The position numbers and the translations under genes were made by a program. From Utricularia gibba (taxonomy: Eukaryota; Streptophyta; Magnoliopsida; Lamiales; Lentibulariaceae), in assembly GCA_002189035.1 (NCBI GenBank), contig NEEC01000014.1, positions 2,792,501-2,856,500 on the forward strand: a stretch of 64,000 bases of DNA, written 5' to 3'. Of this stretch, positions 45,300 to 56,359 are shown piece after piece. The notes under the pieces are model-generated. The model made no database searches and was not told where the DNA came from. It saw nothing but the letters and a program-made list of their open reading frames with translations. Numbering within the stretch: position 1 is the stretch's first letter; every line of letters begins with the position of its first letter.

Positions 45300-45960
45300 T
45301 CTTTCAGAGTTCATAGATCAATTCCAACATCAGCTCTTCCTCATTTGGAGGCCTTGTGAGTTGGAGGAGATGACAAGCATCAATGTTCAATACTTCCCTA
45401 TGATACTTTCCCTCTAATCCGACTTCCAGGCCTCCTAGATCCCTTGTCCCTTGATAAATTTCGAGTCCCATTTTGGAGCAATGTTCACTGAAGGGTTTCG
45501 AATACAAGAGCTTCATCAGCGGGTCTGCAAGTTGTTCCTCCGACGGTATGTAGGAAAGCTGTATTACTTTCTCATCAACATAATCTCGAATTACATGGAA
45601 TTTGATCTAAATATGCTTCATTCTCTCAAAAGCAACTGGGTTTCTTACCATGCTAATTGTTGATTTATTGTTCACATGAAGGTTTATAGGTTCTCCTGGT
45701 TTCATCCATAGATCTTCCATTATTTTTGTGATCCACATAGCTTGATTTCCAGTAGCAGCCACTGCCATATGCTATGCTTCGACTGTAGACTGTGCAATTA
45801 CCTCCTATTTTTTTTGCTTTTCCAAGAGACAGCACCAGCACCTATCTTGAATTCATAGTTGCTTGTTGATCTCATCTCAGTATCTAAACTTGCATAATCA
45901 CTATCGTAGAAACTTCGATTTTCAGGTTAGTACCAATATTAGGTTGAGTCATGAACCTTG
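45300..45960 (-). pseudogene. Ty1/copia RNase H remnant
   Basis: Minus-strand reading from 45960 gives AGAVSWKSKK, a broken 'IAQSTVEA.YMAVAAAT' block, QAMWITKIMEDL, PINLHVNNKSTI, KFHVIRDYVDEKVIQLSYIPS, and EEQLADPLMKLLYSKPF. These are the successive motifs at the end of copia RNase H. Several frameshifts. The RT that should lie upstream (above 45960) was not found. Confidence 0.78.
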
Positions 45961-46002
45961 AAAGGTAGGCTATCATAATATTGATGTCTAGAGACAATGC
46001 TA

Positions 46003-46510
46003 TTGTCAAGGCCCAAATTCACACCTCATGAACTTAAACATTGATACCATGTTCCCAAAGAAGAAACATAAAGTTGTATTATTCTATTAACTTAAACTCA
46101 TAGGGAGATTGGATTAGTTAAGGTAACATTACATAAAAAGAGGTGAAACAAAAAGAAAATGATTCACATAACCATTATACAACATGATGGACAACATATT
46201 AGTTTACCTAACATGACTCCCTACACAAACTTAACACTTTAAGGACTAGTTTTGATGTGAGCTCCACTCCGAACAACCAACCTAGGCCCACAACCAAGAG
46301 GCTTCAAAATGACTAGCAATGAGATCCCTTTCCCTATGACGTGGATCACAGCATCTAATCATGTTTTTTCCATTTGTTTCCTAAAATAATTAAATCAAGA
46401 AGGTCACATAGAGCAAACATGTATCCATTCAAAATAAAGGGTCATTAGAAAAGAAGAATAAGCAATAATATTTGACATATCATGAGTCCATTAACTATGT
46501 GACCATTTAC
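46003..46510. repeat. Dispersed repeat R, copy 1
   Basis: Aligns in direct orientation with 52247-52740. Shared blocks include 'tgtcaaggccca', 'aagaagaaacataa', 'cttaaactcata', 'aggtgaaacaaaaa', 'tcaagaagg' and 'ccattcaaaataaa'. No coding content and no clear termini. It may be an old LTR fragment. Confidence 0.7.
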
Positions 46511-47115
46511 GTGCATGGTTCCACCCCCTTGTGTTTGGTTTATCATAGACATTGCATGTCATAAAAGCAGTGGAATTTAAAAATTTTTGAGAAACCCCAA
46601 ATACAGATCTCAGAATAAAGTATATGTTATATAAAGAGATATTGACAATACTTTTCAGTGGACTCTATTGTTCACCAACCATCATTAGTAGATGGCATCT
46701 ATGGTATTCACAAGTGAAGCACTCTATCGATAACCTTCTCAAGGCCACTGAATGATTGTTGATCTCCTCAGATACTAGTAGAGAAAGTCGCTCCTTGCAA
46801 ATGAATCTAAGAGAGAACAAAGATATGAAAATCTATGCAGATCAAATCTTTCTGATTATCTTATATAGATATTTGGTAATATATCTAATTAAATCTCCGT
46901 AAATATCTTATCTTGTAGAGATATATATATGTTCCAAATCTTATTTATATCAGATCTTTTATGTTGAGTTTAATCATTATCAATCTCAAAATAGCTCTTC
47001 ATTTAATTTATCTACTTTACCAATTACATCTCATGTAATTGTGTCATTCCATTTTATACTTATGAGGGACTTCACTATTGTGTATGACCCTATAATCTTC
47101 TTTAATCAAGGTCAT
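46511..47115. other. Unassigned AT-rich segment
   Basis: No gene or element identified. Confidence 0.4.
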
Positions 47116-48434
47116 TGATGCGTGTCGTTTCCACAACAAATTTTAATATTTTTCAAAACTTGTAAAACACAAAACCATAGTACGGGTGTCGAACGCAGGA
47201 AGTTATTTTTTAGTGAAAGTTGATGTTACACCAAATACAACTGTCACGATTTTTAAACGGTTTTGTAAAGTAAAAGTGCAAGAAATGTAAACAAACAACA
47301 AAAATAAACTTAAGCGATGAACCTTAAATAAAGTAAATGTTTCTGGGTTTGGAATCTTGTCTAGCTATGTTCGTTGCATTTTCACTCTTCTCTGGTCTTC
47401 TCGAGTACTCAGTTATAGGAGTAAGGAATTGCCTATCCTCCCTTACACTCTCTTGCAAGAAGTCACGGGAATACCTCGATGTTGATCTTCCTTAGACGAA
47501 CGTGAGAATAAGAGGTCCTACCAGCGTACCCTCACGGCCGAATTGCAAGCATGTGCCCGAGTGTTTCCAATAACCCAATGAGTCCAGATACGAGGTCACT
47601 ACCTGTCCATTGATCCTGAGATATGGCCATAGACAAAACGTTGTCTTCCTCCTGCCAAAAGGGTATGAATTGGTGCTTTCCACCTTGCTCCTCTCCAAAA
47701 CTCGCGGGTAGTGATCAGCTAACCATGAATTTTGAATAAGGGGACTGTTATATAAAGACTGTAACATAGTCGCGTGAAGGCATATGAAACCCATTCGGAT
47801 TCAAAGAAGAGATGAAGATAAGCTAACGAAACATAGATTTGGGGCTTTCCCAACCCAGAAACGGAAGTTTCTAGCCGCGAACGACCATACAAACTAAATA
47901 AAACGAGAACAAAGTTCTAGAGAGAAGTTAGAGGAAAATCCTCTAGAGAGAGAAACAAAAGTCTAAAACTAAATTGAAAAGTAAAACTAAACTTGTCTGA
48001 ACAGAACTGAGGTGAACTATTTTATCTAAGATTTCATGTCCCTATGGTTCTGTTGAACTTGGGATGACTTGCAAGCAAACATCTGCTCTGACACTGGTAC
48101 GCTAATGATGTCGTCTGTCAGAGACTCTCGTGTTCCACACATCAAGGCTCATGATTAGACGTCTGCAGTCTTCCAGAAATCAAGGGAATATCAGCTCGGG
48201 AAGATCCAATTTTTTGCCATCTGATGTCCTCTTTATCTCATTTCCTGTCACGTGTGCGTCTCTAGAAAAACTCAATTAAAACTAAAAAAATTATTAGATA
48301 AAATACAAGATTTAGGATAATTACCCTAAACTAGATAAAAACCTAAATCTCATATTATAGATTCCTAATAAGACATTCCTAATCACAATTAAGTATAAAA
48401 AACCTAAGAAATATAAAGAAAATGACACTTAACA
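47116..48434 (-). repeat. Family-3 LTR, complete, reverse orientation
   Basis: 1319 bp with plus-strand ends TGATGCGTGTCG and ACACTTAACA, the reverse complements of ...CGACACGCATCA and TGTTAAGTGT. It matches 32965-34229. Flanks GTCAT and GCCGT agree at only three of five bases, so a target duplication is not established. A 100-aa minus-strand frame at 47492-47794 lies inside and has no motif. Confidence 0.82.
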
Positions 48435-49699
48435 GCCGTAATAGTGAATTTATTAATTAACTCTTAATTAATTAAATCGATCATTATTGATCATGGGTGA
48501 TGTCTAATAATATATCATGACCCCCCCCAAGATGTAGGAATAATCAGGTGAACTAATTGAGTCTTTTCATTACCAGCCACCATGCAATGAATAGTTTTTA
48601 TCATACTTATCTCATTCGATATCAGAACATGGTTGTGTCTTTAAAATGTATCGAGGTTATAATTGCATTCAAGTATTAACACTCAATAACCTATTCAAAT
48701 TCTTCAAGTATCATTACCCTAGGCCCAGGACTTACCGTTAAGATTTGATGCAATTATTTGAGATAAGATCTCATATTTAACATCAATGATGAATTCTTTA
48801 TTGATCAATCAACTATCTCCAACCTTAAGGAGTCATATCTCATCTCATCCATACTAGTCAAGCTATGGTTAGACTTCCATTAGTAATAAGCAAAAATGCA
48901 AGCGTAAGATTAAGATAACTTTTTTGACATCGAGTCTAAGCTTACTTGCACGATTGTCATATTCGAGAAAATATAAGATTTGCCAATAATTTGATTATTT
49001 CTAAAACATAAATCTCAGTAACTTTAGTCTGGCAACCTTAGAGGCCAAGATCAAGAAGTTCTTTTTGACTTTGGCTTCATGAAATCAATAAAGGGGTGCC
49101 ACCCCCTTTACTAAATTCACACAATTGCAGCTCCTTTCCTCTTTTCCTTTTTCCATACCTCAATTTCATACTGTTTGGTGGCTAAAACTTCATAAGGAGT
49201 TGCCTCAAGTATGCTTAACATATAGAAGTGTGCTTTCACAGCTCCTCATTTCCTTTCTTGCTGGTCTTACTTGCCATTTTCTTGCTAAGTCCTCCAGTAG
49301 CAGCACCTTAATGTTGACATTTGGCTAGCATTTTTGCAAACCTTTCTCCAAGTCTCATGAATCCAAGGAACAACCTGAAACATGAAAAAGAGGGGAGATT
49401 CCACCCTTTAATTAACCAAGGTTTAGGGGTAAATCTATAGAAACCTAAGGTTTGATCCAAAATTAAAAAATGACCACCCTTAACCATACAATAACCTCTC
49501 TCATTTTCTATACAACTATGTCTTCTCTCATTTTTCCGACATGAACAAAAAAACAAAGATGGAAATAACTCTTAGGTCCTAAATTACCCTAAATGGCTAT
49601 ATAAATAAAAATAGAAGTAAAAAGATAATTCAAAAACTAGATGAAGTTTTAGCCATAGGTTGTCTGTCACAAGCATCCCAATTTAAATTCTTAAATTTA
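48435..49699. other. Unassigned AT-rich segment
   Basis: It contains a C run at 48523-48530 and short open frames near 49125-49556 without motifs. No element could be named. Confidence 0.4.
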
Positions 49700-52190
49700 A
49701 CTTCCAATGCCTTCTACGTTGTTCGTGTGTCATTTAGGATAATGACTCCAGCTTTCTCCATAAATCTTTTTTTGAAGATTTTCAATCTATGGCCATTCAA
49801 TGCAAATCCCTTGTTAGTATCTTCATCACAATGGTGCTATCCAACATGATTTAAGCTTCCATGGATGCAACTTTAATATGGACTAAAATAGTGATACTTT
49901 CTGGCCAACTTTGAACATTTTTCTGGAAATATGCCTATCAAGTTTTCGTTGTGAGCAACTTTGAGCTCTCATAGGCATCATTTCTAAAATCTTCCAATTC
50001 AAAAAGCTGTAACTTCCTTTGACATGCACTAAGACTCTCATCTAAATTCAATCTTTTCATGATATACCAAGCTTTGTGCTCCAATGCAGGTAGTAGTCTA
50101 CAAGGTTTCTCATAAACTAACCAAATGATGACATTCCAATTGGTGTCTTGTATGTTGCTATGGCCCATAGAGCATTGCTTAGTCTCATTCTCAAGTCTTT
50201 TCTATTTTGATTGACTACCTCTTTCAAAATCTGCTTTATCTGCATTTGATACCTTTGTCTATCCATTTGTTTGCAGATTACATGCTTTGTCTCTATTGCC
50301 GATCCATGTTTTAGGAGTCCTACATTGCACAAAAATGTTATTCCGCAGAATACTAATGATTATGTTCACGTCGTTTTCCCTTATGGGAACAGCCTGAAAC
50401 CACTTTGATACATAACCAACAGTCATTGAAATATAATGAAATGCTCAAGGAGTGGCTCCATGAAATCAGTACCCCAAACGTTGAAGAGTTCGCAAAACAT
50501 AATTCCTCTTTGAGACATTTCACTTTTGTTGGATAAATTCCCAACTCTTTTGACATGATCCACATGCTTTGCAATAAATATAAAAATCTCTGAAAGTGTT
50601 TGGTTAATAAAGTCCACAATATAAAATCTTCATGACTATGTGATTTGGTCCATAATATCCACCAAATATCCTACATGGCATGATTCAATAATTTTTGGAA
50701 TTTGAAATTCCTGAATGCACCTTTGAATGACACCATTATTACATCTTTTCCACATTTAAAGATCATGCCATATATAATATTTGACAGCACTCTTCAATTT
50801 GTTATTCACATAGTAGTCTATTCTTGGTGGCATTACTCGTGTTGAGAGAAAATTAGCTTGCTCAACAAACCATGGTTCACAAATGCAAATTCTAACTGAG
50901 AATAATGGTTTTCTAGAAATGTTCCTACAATAAGCCTATCATTCTTGGTCTACTCTATCTTGTTGAGATGATTAGTCATTGTGTTTTTTTCCTAGTCTAT
51001 CCATGATCTTGACATCAAACTCTAGGACAAGGAGAATCCAATTGATAAGCCTCAGTTTGATTTCCTCCTTGATGAAATGCTTCAATACTAAGTGGTCTAT
51101 GTGAATGATCACTTTGTTCCAAAGAAGGTAAGACTTGAATGTTTTAAACAAATATAAAATATAGAAATTCTCATTAAGTCACTGTGTAATTTCTTTTTAC
51201 CCCATCTACTATATTAGAAGAATATGAAATAACATGATGCTGCTATTTGATTTTCTACTCTACAAAATGGCTATTTGTATGACACACAATCTCAAAATCA
51301 TGCTTTCAATTTGGTGGTTGCATCACATGAATAGTTGTTACAGCTATCTTTAAACAATCAAAAAACTTTTTACATGAGTCATCACAATGAAAATTAACAT
51401 CATTATGCAAAAGTCTACTAAGATGTAAAGCAAGTTTCTAAAAATTCTAAATAAATCTCCCATAGAAACAAACAACGCTATAAAAGGATCTTACATCTTT
51501 CACATCAATTGGATACCCCAATTTAGTCATAATCTCAATTTTTTTTATATTTAATTGAATACCTCTTCTAAAAACAACGTTATCAAGAAACATTTTATGA
51601 TCTATCATAAAATGTAAATTTTCAAAATAAAGAACAAGTTTTCTCTCAACAAAACACAGTTATACAATACTTGGTCCAAATGATCTAAGCTACCTTTAGG
51701 GGTATTGTACAATTGAAAGACATCATTATATATACATAGGTTCCGAATAGACAAATAAAGATAGTCTTGTCTTAATCTTTCTCTAGAATTACAATTTGGC
51801 TATATTTAAAATATTTATCCAAAAAGCAATAAAATGATTTTTCTGTTAATTTTTAGATCATCTAATATAAAAGTAATAAAATATTCATTCAACTTCATGT
51901 AATGTATGCAAACCATCCACCCATTTTGGATTCTTAATTGCAAATGTTCTACTTTTCCTTTGGTACTAAAGTCATAGGCATCTCTTTTGATAATAGATGG
52001 ATTGGGATGACCCATTCATTGTGTGTGATGGAGTAGATGATACTCACATCATGAAATTTCATAATTTACTTTTTTACTACTTCCATCATGTTTGGGTTGA
52101 GATGCATTTGAGGTTGTCGAACAAGTTTAGCTCCATCCTCCAAAAGAATTCTATGCATATATATTGAGAGATATATTGCTTCAATGTCCC
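49700..52190 (-). pseudogene. Athila-type pol remnant (RT to integrase), antisense
   Basis: Minus-strand reading from about 52170 gives RILLEDGAKLVRQPQ and LNPNMMEVVKK (RT start, as in E1 at 24530-24600), WVIPIHLLSK, MKLNEYF and broken RT/RNase H. An integrase N-terminal part near 50620-50400 reads VDHVKRVGN and VWGTDFMEPL (first catalytic Asp kept). The C-terminal blocks at 50170-49940 read VYEKPCRLLPALEHKAW and LQLFELEDFRNDAYESSKL. The terminal NGHRLKIF lies near 49800. Stops are very frequent. It is older-looking than E1 but of the same branch. Confidence 0.78.
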
Positions 52191-52246
52191 TTGAGGTTCA
52201 ACCGATTTCATTCTTGTTCTTGATTAGTACTTGAGTAGCCATGATT

Positions 52247-52740
52247 CTTGGTGTCAAGGCCCAATTCATACATTATAAATTTAGACCTTGATGCCATGTT
52301 CTTAAAGAAGAAACATAAGATCCTATTATCCTATCAACTTAAACTCATAAGGAGATTGGATATAGTTTAGTGAACATCACATAGGAAGAGGTGAAACAAA
52401 AAAAAATCATTCATATAACCATAGTATGCATGGTGTGGACAACATATTTAAATTCACTAATATGACTACTTAGACTCAATGTTTAAAAGACTCATAAAGA
52501 TAACCTATAAACACCAGGACTAGTTTGGATACCAAAATGGCTGACAGTGAGGTCCTTTCTCCTATGATCTGGATTACAACACCTAATCCTACCTTTCTCA
52601 CTCATTTCCTGGAATAATTAGCGATCAAGGCACTGAATGCAATACATCAAATCAAGAAGGCCATGTAGAGCAAGTATGTAACCATTCAAAATAAAGGATC
52701 ATTAGAATACATGAAGAATAAGTAGTAACATTTAACCAGC
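52247..52740. repeat. Dispersed repeat R, copy 2
   Basis: Second copy of the repeat at 46003-46510, in the same orientation, with many substitutions and small indels. The copies are about 6.2 kb apart and each follows (on its left) an antisense retroelement remnant. Confidence 0.7.
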
Positions 52741-52897
52741 TCAAACTTTTCCTCCAACCTAAGCAGGCAAGTTTAAGCATTCTCTGGACTTCCTTTGGAA
52801 AACACTTGAATTCCCACCTTCTTCAAAGCCTCATGATTCTCCTCAAAATTCTATTAGATTGTTCTTTACTTGTTGTAGCTACATTTTCCACACTAGT

Positions 52898-53036
52898 ACC
52901 TTCCCTAATCACTTGACCAAACTATCAGAGATGAAGCTAAGGAACAAAGTTATTCCTATGGTAAAGGTGAAGTGGAGTAATCATAGTGAACTATCACACT
53001 AGTACCTTTCCTAATCACTTGATCAAACTATCAAAC
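52898..53036. repeat. Short direct repeat of about 40 bp
   Basis: The block 'cacactagtacctt.cctaatcacttga.caaactatca' occurs at 52898-52937 and again at about 52997-53036 with two differences, about 100 bp apart. The surrounding 52741-53131 holds no gene. Confidence 0.75.
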
Positions 53037-53131
53037 ACAGTCTCGGTGCTCCTCTTATAAACATGCTTCTGCAGCCGTATTTTTTTATGGTAACCTAATA
53101 TTCCTAAAAACATATGAACCATCTTTAGAAT

Positions 53132-54240
53132 TGATAACGCATATTTTTGAGTGATGAAGTACATGGAAATTACTCATATTGTACTACAAAAATCAAGTTT
53201 TATTGCCTAGTTATATATTTTGTGCATAGTATCATAGTTATGCTATTTTAATCTTAGTTGGGACTAAATCTGCGACTTAGTCCCAATCTTCTAATAGTTT
53301 TCTTTGAGCAATGCAGCACAGGTCGCAACACAAATCCCAAGGAGCCGAATCTGAATAGTGTAGTGGCAGAGGATGAGACAGAAGTTTGAAAAGGAGTACA
53401 CACAAAATCCAAGGGAGGAAAAAGTAGGATTTTGGACAAAAAGGGGGACAAGATGAAGAGAGAAAATATCCCCCATTGGAGATTCATGACATTCTTTTTG
53501 GAGAAGGTTTCTAGGGGGGAGGAAGGGGGACGAAGACTCTGAAGAACTAGTTTCTCTTTGAAGATTTATTTTCGTTCTTGATGTATACTGTTCCTAGCTA
53601 AGACTAGTTTTAGATTTACTGCGTGAACCATTTGTCTTTTCTATTTCTATTATGCACTGCTTATTGATGTTTAACTTTGAGACCATAATGTTGCTTAGAA
53701 TATGCTATGAAAACGTTTTCCTTTCTCTTGTTATGAGTGGCTAAGCACTTAGGGGTGCCTTGGAGTGAAAGGGGGAGAAATGTGTGAATCAATCTTTAGA
53801 CCTAATCAACCATGAGTCACGCTACTTCCTTAAAAAACCAGGATAGATCTAGGAGGGGGAGTAGTGAAACCCATCTTAACAACCCTAATTAGAGGTAGAC
53901 CAAAGATTAAGGGGAAAACAAGAATCCGGCAGATCTAGATTTTTGTGTGTTTGTTGTATGATTTATGGTTTGTGTGAGTTTGTTTAGTGATAAGCATACA
54001 TTCCCTAAGAGTCCCAAGGCATCACCCATTTCATCTTAGAAACAACCAAGTTCCAAAACTTGTTACTTTTCTCTACTGCACTTTAATGCAATTTTGCCTT
54101 AGTCCTATTTAAGACCAAATCTATCAACGTGAAACTGATTTCATGCATTGACTTTCACATAGAAAGCAACTAGCTCCTTGTGTTCGACCCTAGTCCACTA
54201 TGCTCATATTTTCTATATGATTTGAGGTGAATTAGGTTTA
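53132..54240 (+). repeat. Family-2 LTR, forward, 3'-truncated
   Basis: It starts TGATAACGCATATTTTTGAG at 53132 and follows the reverse complement of 18107-16953 through 'ttaggggtgccttgg', 'gtagaccaaagatta' and 'ccactatgctcatattt' to 'gaattaggttta' at 54240. The last about 90 bp before the TTTATCA end are missing. The 53254-53487 minus-strand frame is inside the LTR. Confidence 0.8.
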
Positions 54241-54306
54241 CTCATAGTTAAGACCAAATCTATCAACGTGACACTGATTTTCCATATATTTTCCATATGA
54301 TTTCAT
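54241..54306. repeat. Local duplication at the LTR-copia junction
   Basis: 'aagaccaaatctatcaacgtga.actgattt' of 54109-54140 recurs at about 54249-54280, followed by a doubled 'ttttccatat'. This patch sits exactly between the truncated family-2 LTR and the copia integrase, and looks like repair filler at a break. Confidence 0.7.
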
Positions 54307-54309
54307 GAA

Positions 54310-56150
54310 TTGTTTGTGCTTACTCTAGCAGGAAATAAATACTTCATGCTCTTTGTTGATGACTTCAAAAAGTATGCTTGGCTATTCTTTATGAGCAGTA
54401 GATCCCAAATAATTGAGATCTTCAAGAGTTGGAAAAATTAAGTGGAAAATCTGAGCCAGCTGAAGATTAAATATTTGAGAACGGATAATGGGGGAGAGTT
54501 AACCCCACATGAACCACGACTCACATGTGAGGAAGCTGACATTGTTCATCAATTCACTATCGCGTATACACCTGAGCAAAACAGGATTTGTGAAAGATGA
54601 AACTGATCAATTATTGAAATGGCTCGCTATCTACTATTTACTATTTCAAATGGAAGTTGCATCTTGTTTCTGGGCTGAAGTAGTAAAAACTATAGTTTCT
54701 CACTCAACAGAGCATCTACAAGGGGAAATGAGAAGTAGGAGATACCTTTCACAAAATGGTTTAAGCATGAGCCATCCCGTAATCACCTCTGGATATTTGA
54801 TAGCATTTGCTATGTCCACATTCTAGCTGAATAGCAAAATAAACTGCAAGAAAATGCAGAAATTGGGGTGCTAATGGGATACAGTGACACGCCAAAGGCA
54901 TACCAAGTATGGAATCCAAAGACCAGCAGAATACAACTCTCATGGAATGTTCTTGTAAATGAGAACCTATGCTGGAATTGGAACATAGAACCAGGATTAG
55001 TGTCTCAGAGCATATTAGTATCTCTGGATGCATTATTCCCTCAACTAGATCAAGGTCAGATTCTGATTGTACCCTCCTCTATGGGCACCTATAGTACTCC
55101 AACAATCCAACATACACCTTTGGATCAACTAGTGCAGAGTTTTCAGAATTCCAGAAGAGCAAATAGTGAAAATTCTGAAAAACCAGGGTGGTCCAAGAAT
55201 ACTCGAGAAAATAATAAAACAGATGATTTGCTTTCCTTTACAAATCAAAAAAGGGATGACAATGAAAACACACATTTGAGTTCTGAGGAAAGCTATAGCT
55301 ATACTTCAATTGGAAAAATGAGAAATCTACAAGATTATTATGAAACCTGTTCAATTATATATGAGCCAAACTCAGTAATGTCAGCACTTGCTCATTCGGA
55401 CTGGAGAAAGGCAATGAAGGAGGAGCTGAAAACGATTTGCAAAAACAAAACTTGGTCTCTAAGAGAAAAACCAAAGGATAGAAAGGTGATTGGTGTGAAA
55501 TGGGTTTTAAAAAAAAAATTAAATGCTGATGGTTCACTAAATAAATTAAATGCAAGGCTAGTAGTCAGAGGCTACTTAGAAAAGAAGGGAATCGACTACT
55601 TGAAAACATTTGCCCCAGTAGCTAGATTAGACATAGTGAAAATACTACTTGCTATTGTAGCATGCAACAATTGGGAGCTGTACCATTTGGATGTGAAATC
55701 TGCATTTTTCAACAGTGATTTACAAGGAGAGATATACATAGAACAAGCTCTAGGGTTCATCATTAGAGGAGAAGAAAAATAAAGGTGTTGAAACTTCATA
55801 AAGCTCTCTATGGACTCAAGTAAGCACCTCGAGAGGGGTACAGTAAAATAAATGAGTTTTTTAAAAAAACAAGGCTTCATTAGAAGTAAAAACAATTAGA
55901 CATTGTATTTTCTAGAAAAACAAGAGAATGTAAAAGTAATTGTGTCCTTATATATGATGATATCCTCATAACCAACATCAACATTAAACTGATTCATGAA
56001 TGATGCAAAGAAAAACTCATGAAGACCTTTGATTTGAAAGATTTGGTCAAATTATCATACTTCTTGGAAATGAAAATTATCCAAACTCAGTAGCATATAT
56101 ATCGTTCGCAAAGGAATTACACACAAGAACTGATAAAGAAATAAAATTTA
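54310..56150 (+). pseudogene. Ty1/copia integrase and RT remnant
   Basis: Integrase core: GNKYFMLFVDDFKKYAWLFF at about 54332 (first catalytic Asp in VDD), YLRTDNGGEL at about 54475 (second Asp), and a decayed 'TPEQNRICER' where the Glu lies (about 54565). 54868-55782 is an uninterrupted 304-aa frame. It holds the integrase C-terminus (MGYSDTPKAYQVWNP), a linker, and the RVT_2 start: WRKAMKEELKTICKNKTWSL, VIGVKWVLKKK, ARLVVRGYLEKKGIDYLKTF, and WELYHLDVKSAFFNSDLQGE (the first RT Asp). The frame stops at 55782. ALYGLK and a broken YVDD (LYMM in place of LYVDD) follow by about 55955. It resembles known copia lineages but cannot encode full pol. Confidence 0.82.
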
Positions 56151-56230
56151 TAGGATTCGAAATTATGAAATTATGGTGCAATGTTTTAAAGTTAGGGAAG
56201 AAACCATTGTGGCTCCCACCAATGAACAAT

Positions 56231-56251
56231 GGGGGGGGGGGGGGGGGGGGG
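56231..56251 (+). repeat. G homopolymer of 21 bases
   Basis: Twenty-one consecutive G residues, rare in AT-rich plant DNA and potentially able to form a G-quadruplex. The exact length may be affected by sequencing error. Confidence 0.8.
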
Positions 56252-56359
56252 TGGACACCATTCTATAGACAACGCAGTTGGGAATGATTCCATTTTTGGA
56301 GGTAGAGGAGCCTTTTAAAAAAAAGAGAAGAAGCAAGTGACTATAGAAACCCAAGGTTA

